A stretch of 11,802 bases of DNA. It comes from Oscillospiraceae bacterium (GTDB taxonomy: Bacteria > Bacillota > Clostridia > Oscillospirales > Oscillospiraceae). Location: positions 1-11,802 of the forward strand of contig JAEDJR010000044.1 in NCBI GenBank assembly GCA_016296235.1. The letters run 5' to 3'. Below, in pieces: positions 1 to 6,864 of this stretch. The notes under the pieces were generated by a model. It was not told the origin of the DNA, searched no databases, and saw nothing but the letters and a program-made list of their open reading frames with translations. Every line of letters starts with the position of its first letter. The stretch's first letter is position 1. Made by a program: the position numbers and the translations under genes.

Positions 1-4
1 AATA

Positions 5-157
5 CCTCCCCTACAATAGGGGAGGTGCTGAGCGCCAGCGAAGCGGAGGGGTGTCAAGCTGCCAAATATCCCTGCAGTTGCAAGCAAGGAACGGTAGTTT
101 GACACCCCTCAGTCAGCTTCGCTGACAGCTCCCCTATTGTAGGGGAGCCATAGGGTG
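5..157. repeat. MITE-like inverted-repeat element downstream of the ABC operon
   Basis: The element is bounded by two nearly identical self-complementary blocks, CTCCCCTACAATAGGGGAG (6-24) and CTCCCCTATTGTAGGGGAG (129-147). Inside them is a perfect 12-bp inverted repeat, GAGGGGTGTCAA (46-57) with TTGACACCCCTC (99-110), and an AGCGAAGC/GCTTCGCT pair. The whole stretch can therefore fold into one long cruciform-like hairpin. No open reading frame is convincing here. It lies 48 bp past the stop of the minus-strand ABC gene, so it could end or stabilise that transcript, but no T-run typical of an intrinsic terminator is seen. It resembles the elements at 7124-7292, 9513-9677 and 10031-10190 in architecture rather than exact sequence. 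A non-autonomous mobile repeat is an inference; no target-site duplication was identified. Confidence 0.7.
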
Positions 158-204
158 CGGTTATCGCTTATGCATCTTGCGCATTTCACGGCAGACCTTT
201 GTGT

Positions 205-1980
205 TTATGCTGTCTCAAACTGGGCCTGGTAGAGTTGGCGGTAGAAGCCGTTGGCGACCATGAGGCTGTCGTGGGTGCCCTGCTCCACCACCCGGCCGTC
301 CCGCAGAACCAGAATGTGATTGGCCGAGCGGATGGTGGAGAGCCGGTGGGCGATGACAAAGCAAGTTTTGCCCCGCATCAGCTCCCGCATGGCTGCCTGG
401 ATCTGCTGCTCCGTCTGGGTGTCCACATTGGAGGTGGCCTCGTCGAGAATCAGCATGTGGGCGTCCAGCAGCATGGCCCGGGCGATGGTCAGCAGCTGCT
501 TCTGCCCCTTGGAAATGCTGGTGCCGTTGTCGGAGAGCACCGTCTGATAGCCCTCCGGCAGCCGGGAAATATAGGAGTGGATCCGGGCGGCTTTGGCGGC
601 CCGGATCACCTCTTCCATGGTGGCGTCCGGCTTGCCGTAGGCGATGTTGTCGAACACCGTCCCGTGGAACAGCCAGGTGTCCTGGAGAACCATGGTGTAG
701 GCCCGCCGCAGGGAGTCCCGGGTCAGGGTCCGGATGTCCCGGCCGTCCACGCAGACGGCGCCGCCGTCCACATCGTAGAACCGCATGAGCAGGTTGATGA
801 TGGTGGTCTTGCCGGCGCCGGTGGGGCCGACGATGGCGGTCAGGGAGCCGGGCTCCGCGGTCATGGAAAAGTCCTGCAGGATGGGCGTCCCGGGCACATA
901 GGAGAAGTCCACGTGCTCCAGGGTCACCCGGCCCTGCACATCGGTGAGGACGGCGGCGTCTTCGGCATCGGGAGGCTCCGGCTCTGCATCGATGAGGCTG
1001 AACACCCGTTCGGCTGCGGCGAAGGCGCTCTGCAGCTCGGCGATGATATTGGCCACCTCGTTGATGGGCCCGGAGAACTTGCGGGAGTACTGGACAAAGC
1101 TGGATAGGTCGCCCAGGCGGATTTCTCCCCGCAGAAACAGCAGCGCGCCGAAAACGCACACCAGAGTCAGGGAAATGTTGTTGATAAAGGTGACACTGGG
1201 TCCGGTGATGGTGCCGTTGGCTTCGGCGACGGTATAGGCGTCCACGGCATCCCGGTTTTTCTCGTCAAACCGCTCCAGCACCGCTTCCTCCCGGCCGTAG
1301 GCACGGATGGTTTTCTGGCCGGAGAGCATCTCCTCCACAAAGCCGTTGAGCTCGCCCAGCTTGGCGCTGCGGCGGCGGAACAGGGGCCGCACCCGGTTGG
1401 CCAGCCAGCGGGTGAAGAGGACGGTGGCCGGCACCGTCACGGCGAAAATCAGCACCAGCTTGGGCGCGATGGACAGCATCATGCCGAAGGAAACCGTCAC
1501 GGTGATGGTGCTTTGCAGAATTTGCAGCAGATCCGACGACAGGGACTGGTTGACCGTGTCCACGTCGTAGGTTACGATGCTGATGAGGTTGCCGGTCTGG
1601 TGGCGGTCAAAGAAGCCCACAGGCAGGGCGGCCATTTTTTCGAAGAGGTCGTGGCGCATTTGCCTGGCGACGCCCTTGGACAGACGGATCATGACGGCGT
1701 TGAGCAGGTAGACCAGCAGGGAGGACAGCACATAGCACAGGGCCATGAGCGCCGCACAGCGAAATACCGTGTCAAAATCCACCTGACCCTTGCCCAGATC
1801 GATGGCGTTGATGGCCTGGCCGGAGAGCTTGGGGCCGTAGAGGGCCAGGAGACTGCCGGAGACCGACAGCAGCAGGGCCAGCACCAGCAGCAGGCGGTTG
1901 CGGCCCAGATAGCGCCACAGGCGCAGCAGGAGCTGCCGCTTGGAGCGGGCGCTTTGGGGTGCGGATGTCTGTTCCATCAT
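205..1980 (-). CDS. ABC exporter half-transporter, canonical catalytic subunit
   Basis: This 591-residue protein is a type IV ABC exporter half: an N-terminal six-helix membrane domain (about 25-330) fused to a nucleotide-binding domain (about 350-591). Walker A is GPTGAGKT (385-392), the Q-loop glutamine is Q433, Walker B ends L512-D513 with catalytic glutamate E514, and the switch histidine is H545 in IAHRLSTI. The signature motif is degenerate, reading ISKGQ (489-493) instead of LSGGQ. The start at 1980 is chosen because AAAGGAG lies 5 nt upstream and the ATG overlaps the stop of the upstream ABC gene as ATGA; a second ATG follows directly, and longer forms would run through the upstream gene. 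It most likely pairs with the neighbouring 574-residue half to form a heterodimeric inner-membrane exporter of drugs, lipids or peptides. The substrate cannot be told from sequence; the MarR gene upstream favours a toxic small molecule. Confidence 0.93.
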   Translation of the reverse strand: MMEQTSAPQSARSKRQLLLRLWRYLGRNRLLLVLALLLSVSGSLLALYGPKLSGQAINAIDLGKGQVDFDTVFRCAALMALCYVLSSLLVYLLNAVMIRLSKGVARQMRHDLFEKMAALPVGFFDRHQTGNLISIVTYDVDTVNQSLSSDLLQILQSTITVTVSFGMMLSIAPKLVLIFAVTVPATVLFTRWLANRVRPLFRRRSAKLGELNGFVEEMLSGQKTIRAYGREEAVLERFDEKNRDAVDAYTVAEANGTITGPSVTFINNISLTLVCVFGALLFLRGEIRLGDLSSFVQYSRKFSGPINEVANIIAELQSAFAAAERVFSLIDAEPEPPDAEDAAVLTDVQGRVTLEHVDFSYVPGTPILQDFSMTAEPGSLTAIVGPTGAGKTTIINLLMRFYDVDGGAVCVDGRDIRTLTRDSLRRAYTMVLQDTWLFHGTVFDNIAYGKPDATMEEVIRAAKAARIHSYISRLPEGYQTVLSDNGTSISKGQKQLLTIARAMLLDAHMLILDEATSNVDTQTEQQIQAAMRELMRGKTCFVIAHRLSTIRSANHILVLRDGRVVEQGTHDSLMVANGFYRQLYQAQFETA

Positions 1981-3701
1981 GCCGGCTCCTTTCCTTCGCC
2001 CATCTGCGACAGCGCGATGGTGCGGTATTCTTCGCAGGCGGCCATCAGATCCTCGTGGGAGCCATAGCCGATGGGCTTGCCGTCGGACAGGACGAGAATC
2101 CGGGTGCATCCCCGGATGGAGCTGACCCGCTGGGCCACCAGAATGGTGGTGGTATCCCGGTAGCCCCGGTGCAGGGCCTTGCGCAGGGCGGCGTCGGTGC
2201 CGTAGTCCAGAGCGGAGGAGGCGTCGTCCAGCAGGAGGATTTCCGGCCGGGCCGCCAGAGCCCGGGCAATCAGCAGCCGCTGCTTCTGCCCGCCGGAGAG
2301 GTTGTTGCCCCGCACGGCCACCGGCGCGTCCAGACCCGCCGGCTGAGCCGCCGCGAACTCCGCCAGCTGGGCGTCCCGGACGGCCTGGGCGGCGGCGCTG
2401 TCCGCCACGGGCCGGAAGAAGCGGATGTTTTCTCCCAGGGTGCCGCCCATGACAAAGTCGTTCTGAAACACCACGCCGAATTTGGCCCGGAGCGCCTCGG
2501 GGGAATAGGTACGCACGTCCCGGCCGTCGATCAGCACAGCGCCCTCCTGGGGATCATAGAACCGCAGCAGCAGGTTGAGCATCGTGGATTTTCCGGCTCC
2601 GGTGGCGCCCAGAATGCCCAGGCTCTCGCCGTGCTCCAGCCGGAAGCTCAGATGCTCCAGGTTGGCGCCGATTCCCGTGTAGGAGAAGGTCACATCCCGG
2701 AACTCGATGTGGGCCGGGGCTTCCGTCTCCACAGGCTGCGCCGGGAGGACGGGCAGATCCGGGGGTGTGGCCAGAACCTCCGCCACCCGGAGGGCGCTGG
2801 CCTCTCCCTTGGACCAGATGATAAAAATCCGCGTGACGCCCAGCATGGCGTTGAGAATCATGACAAAATACTGCAGGAAGGCGATGATGACGCCGCTCTG
2901 GCAGCGCCCGGCGTTGACCCGGAAGGCGCCTGCCACCACCACCAGGGTCAGGCCCAGGTTCAGAACCAGGGAGGCCGAGGGATTGGTGAGAGCCGTGAGC
3001 ATTCCGGCCCGCTGGTCGAGGCTGGTCAGCTGGCTGTTGACATCGTGAAAGCGGGCCTTTTCGTAGGCGGTTTTGCTCAGGGCCTTGATGACCCGGACAC
3101 CGGTGATGTTTTCCTGCAGTACCCGCACCATGTGATCCAGAACGCCCTGCTCCCGGGTGTACAGGGGCACGCTCTTTTTCGTGACGAAGTACACGATCAG
3201 CCCGATCAGGGGCAGCAGTCCGATCAGCACCAAAGACAGTACCCGGTCCATGCTGAGCATCATCACCATGCCGCCCAGAAGCAAAATCGGCGCCCGCACG
3301 CCCAGCCGCTGCATCCGGGCCAGCAGCTGGTTGATGTGATAGGTGTCGCTGGTGAGCCGGGATTCCGCCGAGGATACGGTCAGCCGGTCCATCTGGCTGG
3401 CGGAAAGCCGTCCCAGGGTCTCAAACAGATCCCGGCGCAGAGCCAGGGTGATTTTGCCGGAGCTGACGGCCGACATGCGGTTGGCCGCAATGTTGGCCGT
3501 CAGACAGCCTGCGGCGCACAGAAGCATCAGCCCGCCGTAGAGAAACACCGGCTGCAGGTCGCCGGTGGGCACCACGTCGTCCAGAATGATCTCCATGAAA
3601 TAGGGAATTAGCAGCTCCAGCACCGCGCCCAGGAGCTTGATGCCCATGGTCAGAGCGATAAACCAGGCGTAAGGACGCAGGTATTTTCCCAGTCGTTCCA
3701 T
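1977..3701 (-). CDS. ABC exporter half-transporter, degenerate-site subunit
   Basis: This 574-residue protein is the partner ABC exporter half. Hydrophobic helices lie at roughly 13-35, 52-73, 136-150, 154-174, 243-260 and 270-293, followed by a nucleotide-binding domain from about 331. Walker A is GATGAGKS (365-372), the Q-loop glutamine is Q413 and the signature is a canonical LSGGQ (468-472). Two catalytic positions deviate: after Walker B aspartate D492 the usual glutamate is aspartate (D493, in LLLDDASSALD), and the switch-loop histidine is glutamine (Q524, in LVAQRVSSI). The same pattern is known in asymmetric heterodimeric exporters such as TM287/288, BmrCD and LmrCD, where one ATP site hydrolyses poorly. 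The start overlaps the MarR stop by one base (TGATG), with GGAGG about 10 nt upstream; the stop overlaps the next start. Both overlaps suggest translational coupling and similar production of the two halves. Confidence 0.93.
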   Translation of the reverse strand: MERLGKYLRPYAWFIALTMGIKLLGAVLELLIPYFMEIILDDVVPTGDLQPVFLYGGLMLLCAAGCLTANIAANRMSAVSSGKITLALRRDLFETLGRLSASQMDRLTVSSAESRLTSDTYHINQLLARMQRLGVRAPILLLGGMVMMLSMDRVLSLVLIGLLPLIGLIVYFVTKKSVPLYTREQGVLDHMVRVLQENITGVRVIKALSKTAYEKARFHDVNSQLTSLDQRAGMLTALTNPSASLVLNLGLTLVVVAGAFRVNAGRCQSGVIIAFLQYFVMILNAMLGVTRIFIIWSKGEASALRVAEVLATPPDLPVLPAQPVETEAPAHIEFRDVTFSYTGIGANLEHLSFRLEHGESLGILGATGAGKSTMLNLLLRFYDPQEGAVLIDGRDVRTYSPEALRAKFGVVFQNDFVMGGTLGENIRFFRPVADSAAAQAVRDAQLAEFAAAQPAGLDAPVAVRGNNLSGGQKQRLLIARALAARPEILLLDDASSALDYGTDAALRKALHRGYRDTTTILVAQRVSSIRGCTRILVLSDGKPIGYGSHEDLMAACEEYRTIALSQMGEGKEPA

Positions 3702-4132
3702 CAGTCCATCGCCTCCAGAAAGGTATCGGCCCGGCGCTTCATTTTGCCAAGGATGGCCGCAGCCTGCTCCAGCTCCGCTTCGGACAGGGCTTCGGTGACA
3801 AAGCGCGCCCAGAGGGCCTGTTTTTCCAGAATCGGGGGCAGCAGATCCTGGGCTTTCTGCGTGGGGTAAACCCGCAGCACCCGCTTGTCCGTGCCGTCAC
3901 TCTCCCGGCGCACATAACCGGCCTCCTCCAGCACGGCCAGCTGGCGGGCGACGTTGCTCTTGTTGGCGTAGATCCGCCGGGTCAGCTGCTCCTGGGAGAT
4001 TCCCGGCTCGGCGCACAGGGCCATGAGATAGTGGGCGTGGCAGCTCTTCAGCCCGAATTGCTCCATGTAGCTCTGCCGGTACTGGGCCTGGCAGCGCATG
4101 ATGGCGTGCATATCCTGCAGGATGGTGTCCAT
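3701..4132 (-). CDS. MarR-family transcriptional regulator of the exporter operon
   Basis: The 143-residue product has the usual MarR length and layout: N- and C-terminal dimerisation helices around a winged helix-turn-helix. The HTH covers about 44-74 (ISQEQLTRRI, then recognition helix KSNVARQLAVLEEAGYVRR), and the wing carries the family's D-x-R pattern (D82, R84 in TDKRVLRVYPT). The start at 4132 is preceded by AGGAGGA. As first gene of a tightly overlapped operon with two ABC exporter halves, and with a palindromic site across its own transcription start, it probably represses the operon and is released by an effector that may also be a pump substrate. The effector is unknown. C31, C40 and nearby residues do not by themselves show redox sensing. 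Confidence 0.93.
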   Translation of the reverse strand: MDTILQDMHAIMRCQAQYRQSYMEQFGLKSCHAHYLMALCAEPGISQEQLTRRIYANKSNVARQLAVLEEAGYVRRESDGTDKRVLRVYPTQKAQDLLPPILEKQALWARFVTEALSEAELEQAAAILGKMKRRADTFLEAMD

Positions 4133-4150
4133 AAGGCTTCCTCCTAATTC

Positions 4151-4164
4151 GTTGCGTTCGCAAC
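4151..4164. promoter_or_regulatory. Probable MarR operator palindrome
   Basis: GTTGCGTTCGCAAC is an inverted repeat with perfect 6-bp arms (GTTGCG/CGCAAC) around two central bases. It sits one base downstream of the -10 box of the minus-strand promoter, covering the expected start of transcription, and 18 bp before the marR start codon. TTGC...GCAA half-sites are typical of MarR-family operators, so repressor binding here would block RNA polymerase. The assignment rests on palindrome, position and adjacent regulator; binding is not demonstrated. Confidence 0.7.
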
Positions 4165-4165
4165 T

Positions 4166-4194
4166 ATTATAACCTGGTGCAGCGGATTTGTAAA
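4166..4194 (-). promoter_or_regulatory. Sigma-A-type promoter of the marR-ABC-ABC operon
   Basis: On the minus strand the -35 box is TTTACA (4189-4194, five of six consensus bases), the -10 box is a perfect TATAAT (4166-4171), and the spacer is exactly 17 bp. Transcription should start near 4159-4160, giving a leader of about 28 nt before the marR ATG at 4132 with its AGGAGGA ribosome binding site. Confidence 0.85.
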
Positions 4195-4210
4195 GGATTT
4201 TGATAAAGGG

Positions 4211-4396
4211 CGTAGGGGCGGCTATCAGCCGCCCGTGTGCAGGTGCCTGAAAATCCCCGGGCCGCCCCTACGGAGGAATGCGAAACTGCCGTAGGGCGGC
4301 CAGACCCCTGGCCGCCGCGTGCAGGCAGTCCGATTTGCCGGAACCCCTCTTCCAAACCGCCACTGCCCTCCGGCGGGGGCGAGCCCCCGCCCTACG
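4211..4396. repeat. GC-rich modular hairpin repeat, unit 1
   Basis: This unit consists of module A (4211-4272) and module B (4290-4396). Each begins CGTAGGG and ends CCCTACG, so each has self-complementary termini, and they are joined by a short spacer containing GGAATGCGAAACTGC. Module B ends in a strong hairpin, GGCGGGGGC-GA-GCCCCCGCC (4372-4391). Open frames cross the unit but have no ribosome binding site or family resemblance and I treat them as chance frames in GC-rich DNA. Unit 2 at 4415-4612 is a diverged direct copy. The design is REP/BIME-like; mobility is inferred. Confidence 0.75.
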
Positions 4397-4414
4397 TTGT
4401 TTTTTGGACCATAT

Positions 4415-4612
4415 CGTAGGGGCGGCCCGGCGTGGCCGCCCGTTTGCAGGCACCTGAAAATCCCCGGGCCGCACCTACGAAGGAATGCGAAACTGCCGCA
4501 GGGAGCCGTAGGGCGGCCAGACTCTGGCCGCCGCGTGCAGGCAGTCCGATTTGCCGGAACCTCTCTCCCAAAACGCCACTGCCCTCCGGCGGGGGCAAGC
4601 CCCCGCCCTACG
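4415..4612. repeat. GC-rich modular hairpin repeat, unit 2 (diverged direct copy of unit 1)
   Basis: Module A (4415-4479) and module B (4507-4612) repeat unit 1 in the same order and orientation, with shared long stretches such as GGAATGCGAAACTGCCG and GCAGGCAGTCCGATTTGCCG. Differences are point changes and a small insertion (GCAGGGAGC type) before module B. The terminal hairpin GGCGGGGGC-AA-GCCCCCGCC is followed by CTACG. Its reverse complement is found exactly at 11689-11712. An 18-bp AT-richer linker (4397-4414) separates the two units. Confidence 0.75.
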
Positions 4613-4628
4613 GGGTTCTTAAAAACTG

Positions 4629-4740
4629 CCCTACGGAAAGATACGGATTGCCGCGTCGCTTCGCTCCTTGCAATGACAATGCGGGGCGGAATCCTGTCAG
4701 CTCACAATACCTGACAATCTTCAGAATTTTTTCTGATGTC
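4629..4740. repeat. Short repeat-like stretch between the modular units and the ylxM promoter
   Basis: A further CCCTACG end (4629-4635) is followed by a segment with ATTGC...GCAAT complementarity around GTCGCTTCGCTCC (about 4648-4673). From memory this resembles short sequences scattered in gut Clostridia genomes. After it come two small palindromes: TGTCAG/CTGACA (4695-4700 and 4711-4716) and TCAGAA-TTTT-TTCTGA (4721-4736). No gene is supported here. Confidence 0.4.
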
Positions 4741-4752
4741 AAGTTTTTTCCC

Positions 4753-4781
4753 TTGACAAGCGAGGGGCACTATGGTATAGT
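4753..4781 (+). promoter_or_regulatory. Sigma-A-type promoter of the ylxM-ffh-rpsP-khpA run
   Basis: A perfect TTGACA -35 box (4753-4758) is separated by 17 bp from TATAGT (4776-4781), which is preceded by TGG (4773-4775), an extended -10 motif. Expected start is near 4788, giving a leader of about 37 nt before ylxM. The -35 lies in CTTGACA (4752-4758), whose reverse complement TGTCAAG occurs at 4791-4797 just past the start. Confidence 0.85.
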
Positions 4782-4824
4782 TTATTCTGCTGTCAAGCTG
4801 AAAACCTTGAAAGGCGGGGAACGT

Positions 4825-5169
4825 ATGAAGCACAGCGCTTTGGAAATGACCCTGCTGCTTGACTATTACGGCGAGCTTCTCACGGAAAAGCAGAAAACCT
4901 GCTTTGACCTGTACTATAACCAGGATCTGTCCCTGGGCGAAATCGCCGAGGAGGCAGGCATCTCCCGCCAGGGCGTCCACGATTCCCTGGCCAGGGCGGA
5001 GGCGACGCTGCTGGAGCTGGAGCAGAAGCTGGGCTGTGTGGCCCGGGCCAAGCGGCAGCAGCAGGCGCTGCAGACCATCTGCCGGGCCGCCGGGGCCCTG
5101 GAAGCAATTCCCCAGGCCAGGGAGCTGGCCAAGACCATTCTCATCGCCGCTGAGGACATGAAGGAGTAA
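4825..5169 (+). CDS. ylxM: YlxM-family HTH protein, SRP-associated
   Basis: The 114-residue product matches the YlxM/p13-like family, short proteins with a sigma-70 region-4-like helix-turn-helix, usually encoded directly upstream of ffh. The HTH spans about 34-62 (DLSLGEIAEEAGISRQGVHD). The N-terminal part fits the family pattern LLDYYGELLTEKQKTCFDLYY. It is thought to act with the signal recognition particle pathway, though its exact role is poorly known. The start at 4825 is used because the codon directly follows a purine-rich GGCGGGGA segment and gives the family's normal N-terminus; the frame upstream is repeat DNA. The stop is 3 nt before ffh, and AAGGAG at its end serves as the ffh ribosome binding site, so the two are co-transcribed and probably coupled. 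Confidence 0.92.
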   Translation: MKHSALEMTLLLDYYGELLTEKQKTCFDLYYNQDLSLGEIAEEAGISRQGVHDSLARAEATLLELEQKLGCVARAKRQQQALQTICRAAGALEAIPQARELAKTILIAAEDMKE

Positions 5170-5172
5170 CCA

Positions 5173-6531
5173 ATGGCATTTGAGGGTTTGACGGAAAAAA
5201 TTTCAGCCGCGTTCAAAAAGCTCCGCGGCAAGGGCCGCCTGACCGAGGCCGACGTCAAGGCCGCCATGCGGGAAATCCGCCTGGCTCTGCTGGAAGCCGA
5301 CGTCAGCTACAAGGTGGTCAAGGACTTCATCGGCAAGGTGTCCGCCCGGGCGGTGGGTACGGATGTTCTGGAGAGCCTGACCCCGGCCCAGATGATCGTC
5401 AAGATCGTCAACGAAGAGCTGACCGCCCTCATGGGCAGCGAAAATCAAAAGCTCCGCCTGGCGTCTCAGCCGCCCACCGTCGTCATGCTGGTGGGCCTGC
5501 AGGGCGCCGGCAAGACCACCAACGGCGCCAAGCTGGCCGGACTGTTCAAGAAACAGGGCAAGCGGCCCCTGCTGGTGGCCTGCGATATCTACCGTCCCGC
5601 CGCCATCAAACAGCTGCAGGTGGTGGGCGAAAAGCTGGATATTCCCGTCTTTGAGATGGGCCAGACCAATCCCGTGGACATCGCCAAGGCCGCCGTGGCC
5701 CACGCCGTCCGCCACGGCAACGACATGGTGTTCCTGGACACCGCCGGCCGCCTCCATGTGGACGAGCAGCTTATGGATGAGCTGAAGGCCATCAAGGCGG
5801 CGGTGAATCCCCACGAAATTCTCCTGGTGGTGGACGCCATGACCGGTCAGGACGCGGTCAACGCCGCCCAGACCTTCAACGAGTGGCTGGACATCGACGG
5901 CGTCATGCTCTCCAAGCTGGACGGCGACGCCCGGGGCGGCGCGGCCCTGTCCGTCAAGGCCGTAACCGGCAAGCCCATCAAGTTCATCGGCATGGGCGAG
6001 AAGCTGGACCAGATCGAGCCCTTCCACCCTGGCCGCATGGCCAGCCGGATCCTGGGCATGGGCGACGTGCTGACCCTGATCGAAAAGGCCGAGCAGGCCT
6101 TCGACCAGAAAAAGGCCGCCGAGCTGGAGCAGAAGCTCCGCAGCAACAAATTCACCCTCCAGGACTACTACGACCAGCTGACCCAGCTCAAGGGCATGGG
6201 CAGCATGGAGGACATCCTGGGCATGATGCCCGGCGTCAACGCCGGCGCCCTGAAAAACGCCACCATCGACGAAAAGGCCCTGTCCCGCACGGAGGCCATT
6301 ATCCTGTCCATGACGCCCTATGAGCGGGAGAATCCCAACTGCCTGAACCACAGCCGCAAGCGCCGCATCGCCGCAGGCTCCGGCGTGAAGGTGGAGGAGA
6401 TTAACCGGCTCTTGAAGCAGTTCGACGCCATGAACGCCATGATCCGCCAGTTCTCCGGCCCCGGCGCGGCCAAAAAAATGAAGAAGCTGCAGCGCATGGG
6501 CGGCGGCTTCCCGGGAATGCCCGGATTTTAA
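5173..6531 (+). CDS. ffh: Signal recognition particle protein Ffh (SRP54 GTPase)
   Basis: This 452-residue protein binds 4.5S/6S SRP RNA and signal sequences of nascent membrane and secreted proteins and delivers the ribosome to FtsY at the membrane. The N domain (about 1-85) precedes the G domain (about 90-295) with GLQGAGKT (108-115), DIYRPAA (138-144), DTAGR (189-193), SKLD (247-250, where TKLD is usual) and GMGE (273-276). The methionine-rich M domain follows from about 300, with the SRP-RNA-binding HSRKRRIAAGSG motif (393-404) and a Gly/Met-rich tail ending MGGGFPGMPGF. Length and domain order are normal. The start has AAGGAG six bases upstream, inside the end of ylxM. Confidence 0.98.
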   Translation: MAFEGLTEKISAAFKKLRGKGRLTEADVKAAMREIRLALLEADVSYKVVKDFIGKVSARAVGTDVLESLTPAQMIVKIVNEELTALMGSENQKLRLASQPPTVVMLVGLQGAGKTTNGAKLAGLFKKQGKRPLLVACDIYRPAAIKQLQVVGEKLDIPVFEMGQTNPVDIAKAAVAHAVRHGNDMVFLDTAGRLHVDEQLMDELKAIKAAVNPHEILLVVDAMTGQDAVNAAQTFNEWLDIDGVMLSKLDGDARGGAALSVKAVTGKPIKFIGMGEKLDQIEPFHPGRMASRILGMGDVLTLIEKAEQAFDQKKAAELEQKLRSNKFTLQDYYDQLTQLKGMGSMEDILGMMPGVNAGALKNATIDEKALSRTEAIILSMTPYERENPNCLNHSRKRRIAAGSGVKVEEINRLLKQFDAMNAMIRQFSGPGAAKKMKKLQRMGGGFPGMPGF

Positions 6532-6604
6532 CCGTTCGTTTCGTGGAACCCACGACGATATAGATTGATTGAGAAGATCAAAGAATTTTGGAGGTGAACC
6601 CGCT

Positions 6605-6844
6605 ATGGTAAAGATCAGACTGAGAAGAATGGGTGCAAAGAAGAACCCTTACTACAGAATCGTTGTCGCTGACTCCCGCAGCCCCCGCGACGGCCGCTGC
6701 ATCGAGGAAATCGGCTCCTATGATCCCCTGACCAACCCCGCCACCATCACGGTTGACGCGGAGAAGGCCCAGGCCTGGATCAAGAACGGCGCCCAGCCCA
6801 CCGATACGGTCAAAGCGCTTCTGAAGAAGGCGAACGTGCTGTAA
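6605..6844 (+). CDS. rpsP: 30S ribosomal protein S16
   Basis: A 79-residue protein with the S16 hallmarks: N-terminal VKIRLRRMGAKKNPYYRIVVADSRSPRDGR, then IEEIGSYDP and a C-terminal W-I-x-x-GAQPTDTV segment. It binds 16S rRNA early in assembly of the small subunit. The start at 6605 follows GGAGGTGA at good spacing. The 73-bp gap from ffh contains a small hairpin, TCGTGG-AAC-CCACGA (6541-6555), too weak to call as a regulatory element. Position after ffh is the standard Firmicutes order. Confidence 0.98.
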   Translation: MVKIRLRRMGAKKNPYYRIVVADSRSPRDGRCIEEIGSYDPLTNPATITVDAEKAQAWIKNGAQPTDTVKALLKKANVL

Positions 6845-6864
6845 GTCTTGCAAGGAGTGAGACC

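Noticed and set aside
5..157. CRISPR array
   Set aside because: The repeated blocks are palindromic pairs, not regularly spaced direct repeats with unique spacers, and no cas gene is nearby.
199..1107. Long plus-strand frame of 302 codons opposite the ABC gene
   Set aside because: It mirrors the minus-strand ABC exporter, has no recognisable family, and its His/Gly-rich composition is typical of antisense frames in GC-rich coding DNA.
1959..3611. 550-codon plus-strand frame opposite the second ABC gene
   Set aside because: The minus-strand protein has all ABC motifs; this frame is a shadow with no ribosome binding site or domains.
4211..4714. Small frames across the GC-rich repeat units
   Set aside because: They follow the repeat structure, lack ribosome binding sites, and occur in several frames as expected for stop-poor GC-rich DNA.
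6541..6555. Ribosomal-protein leader regulating rpsP
   Set aside because: Only a 6-bp hairpin is visible in a 73-bp gap; this is too little to support a regulatory RNA.
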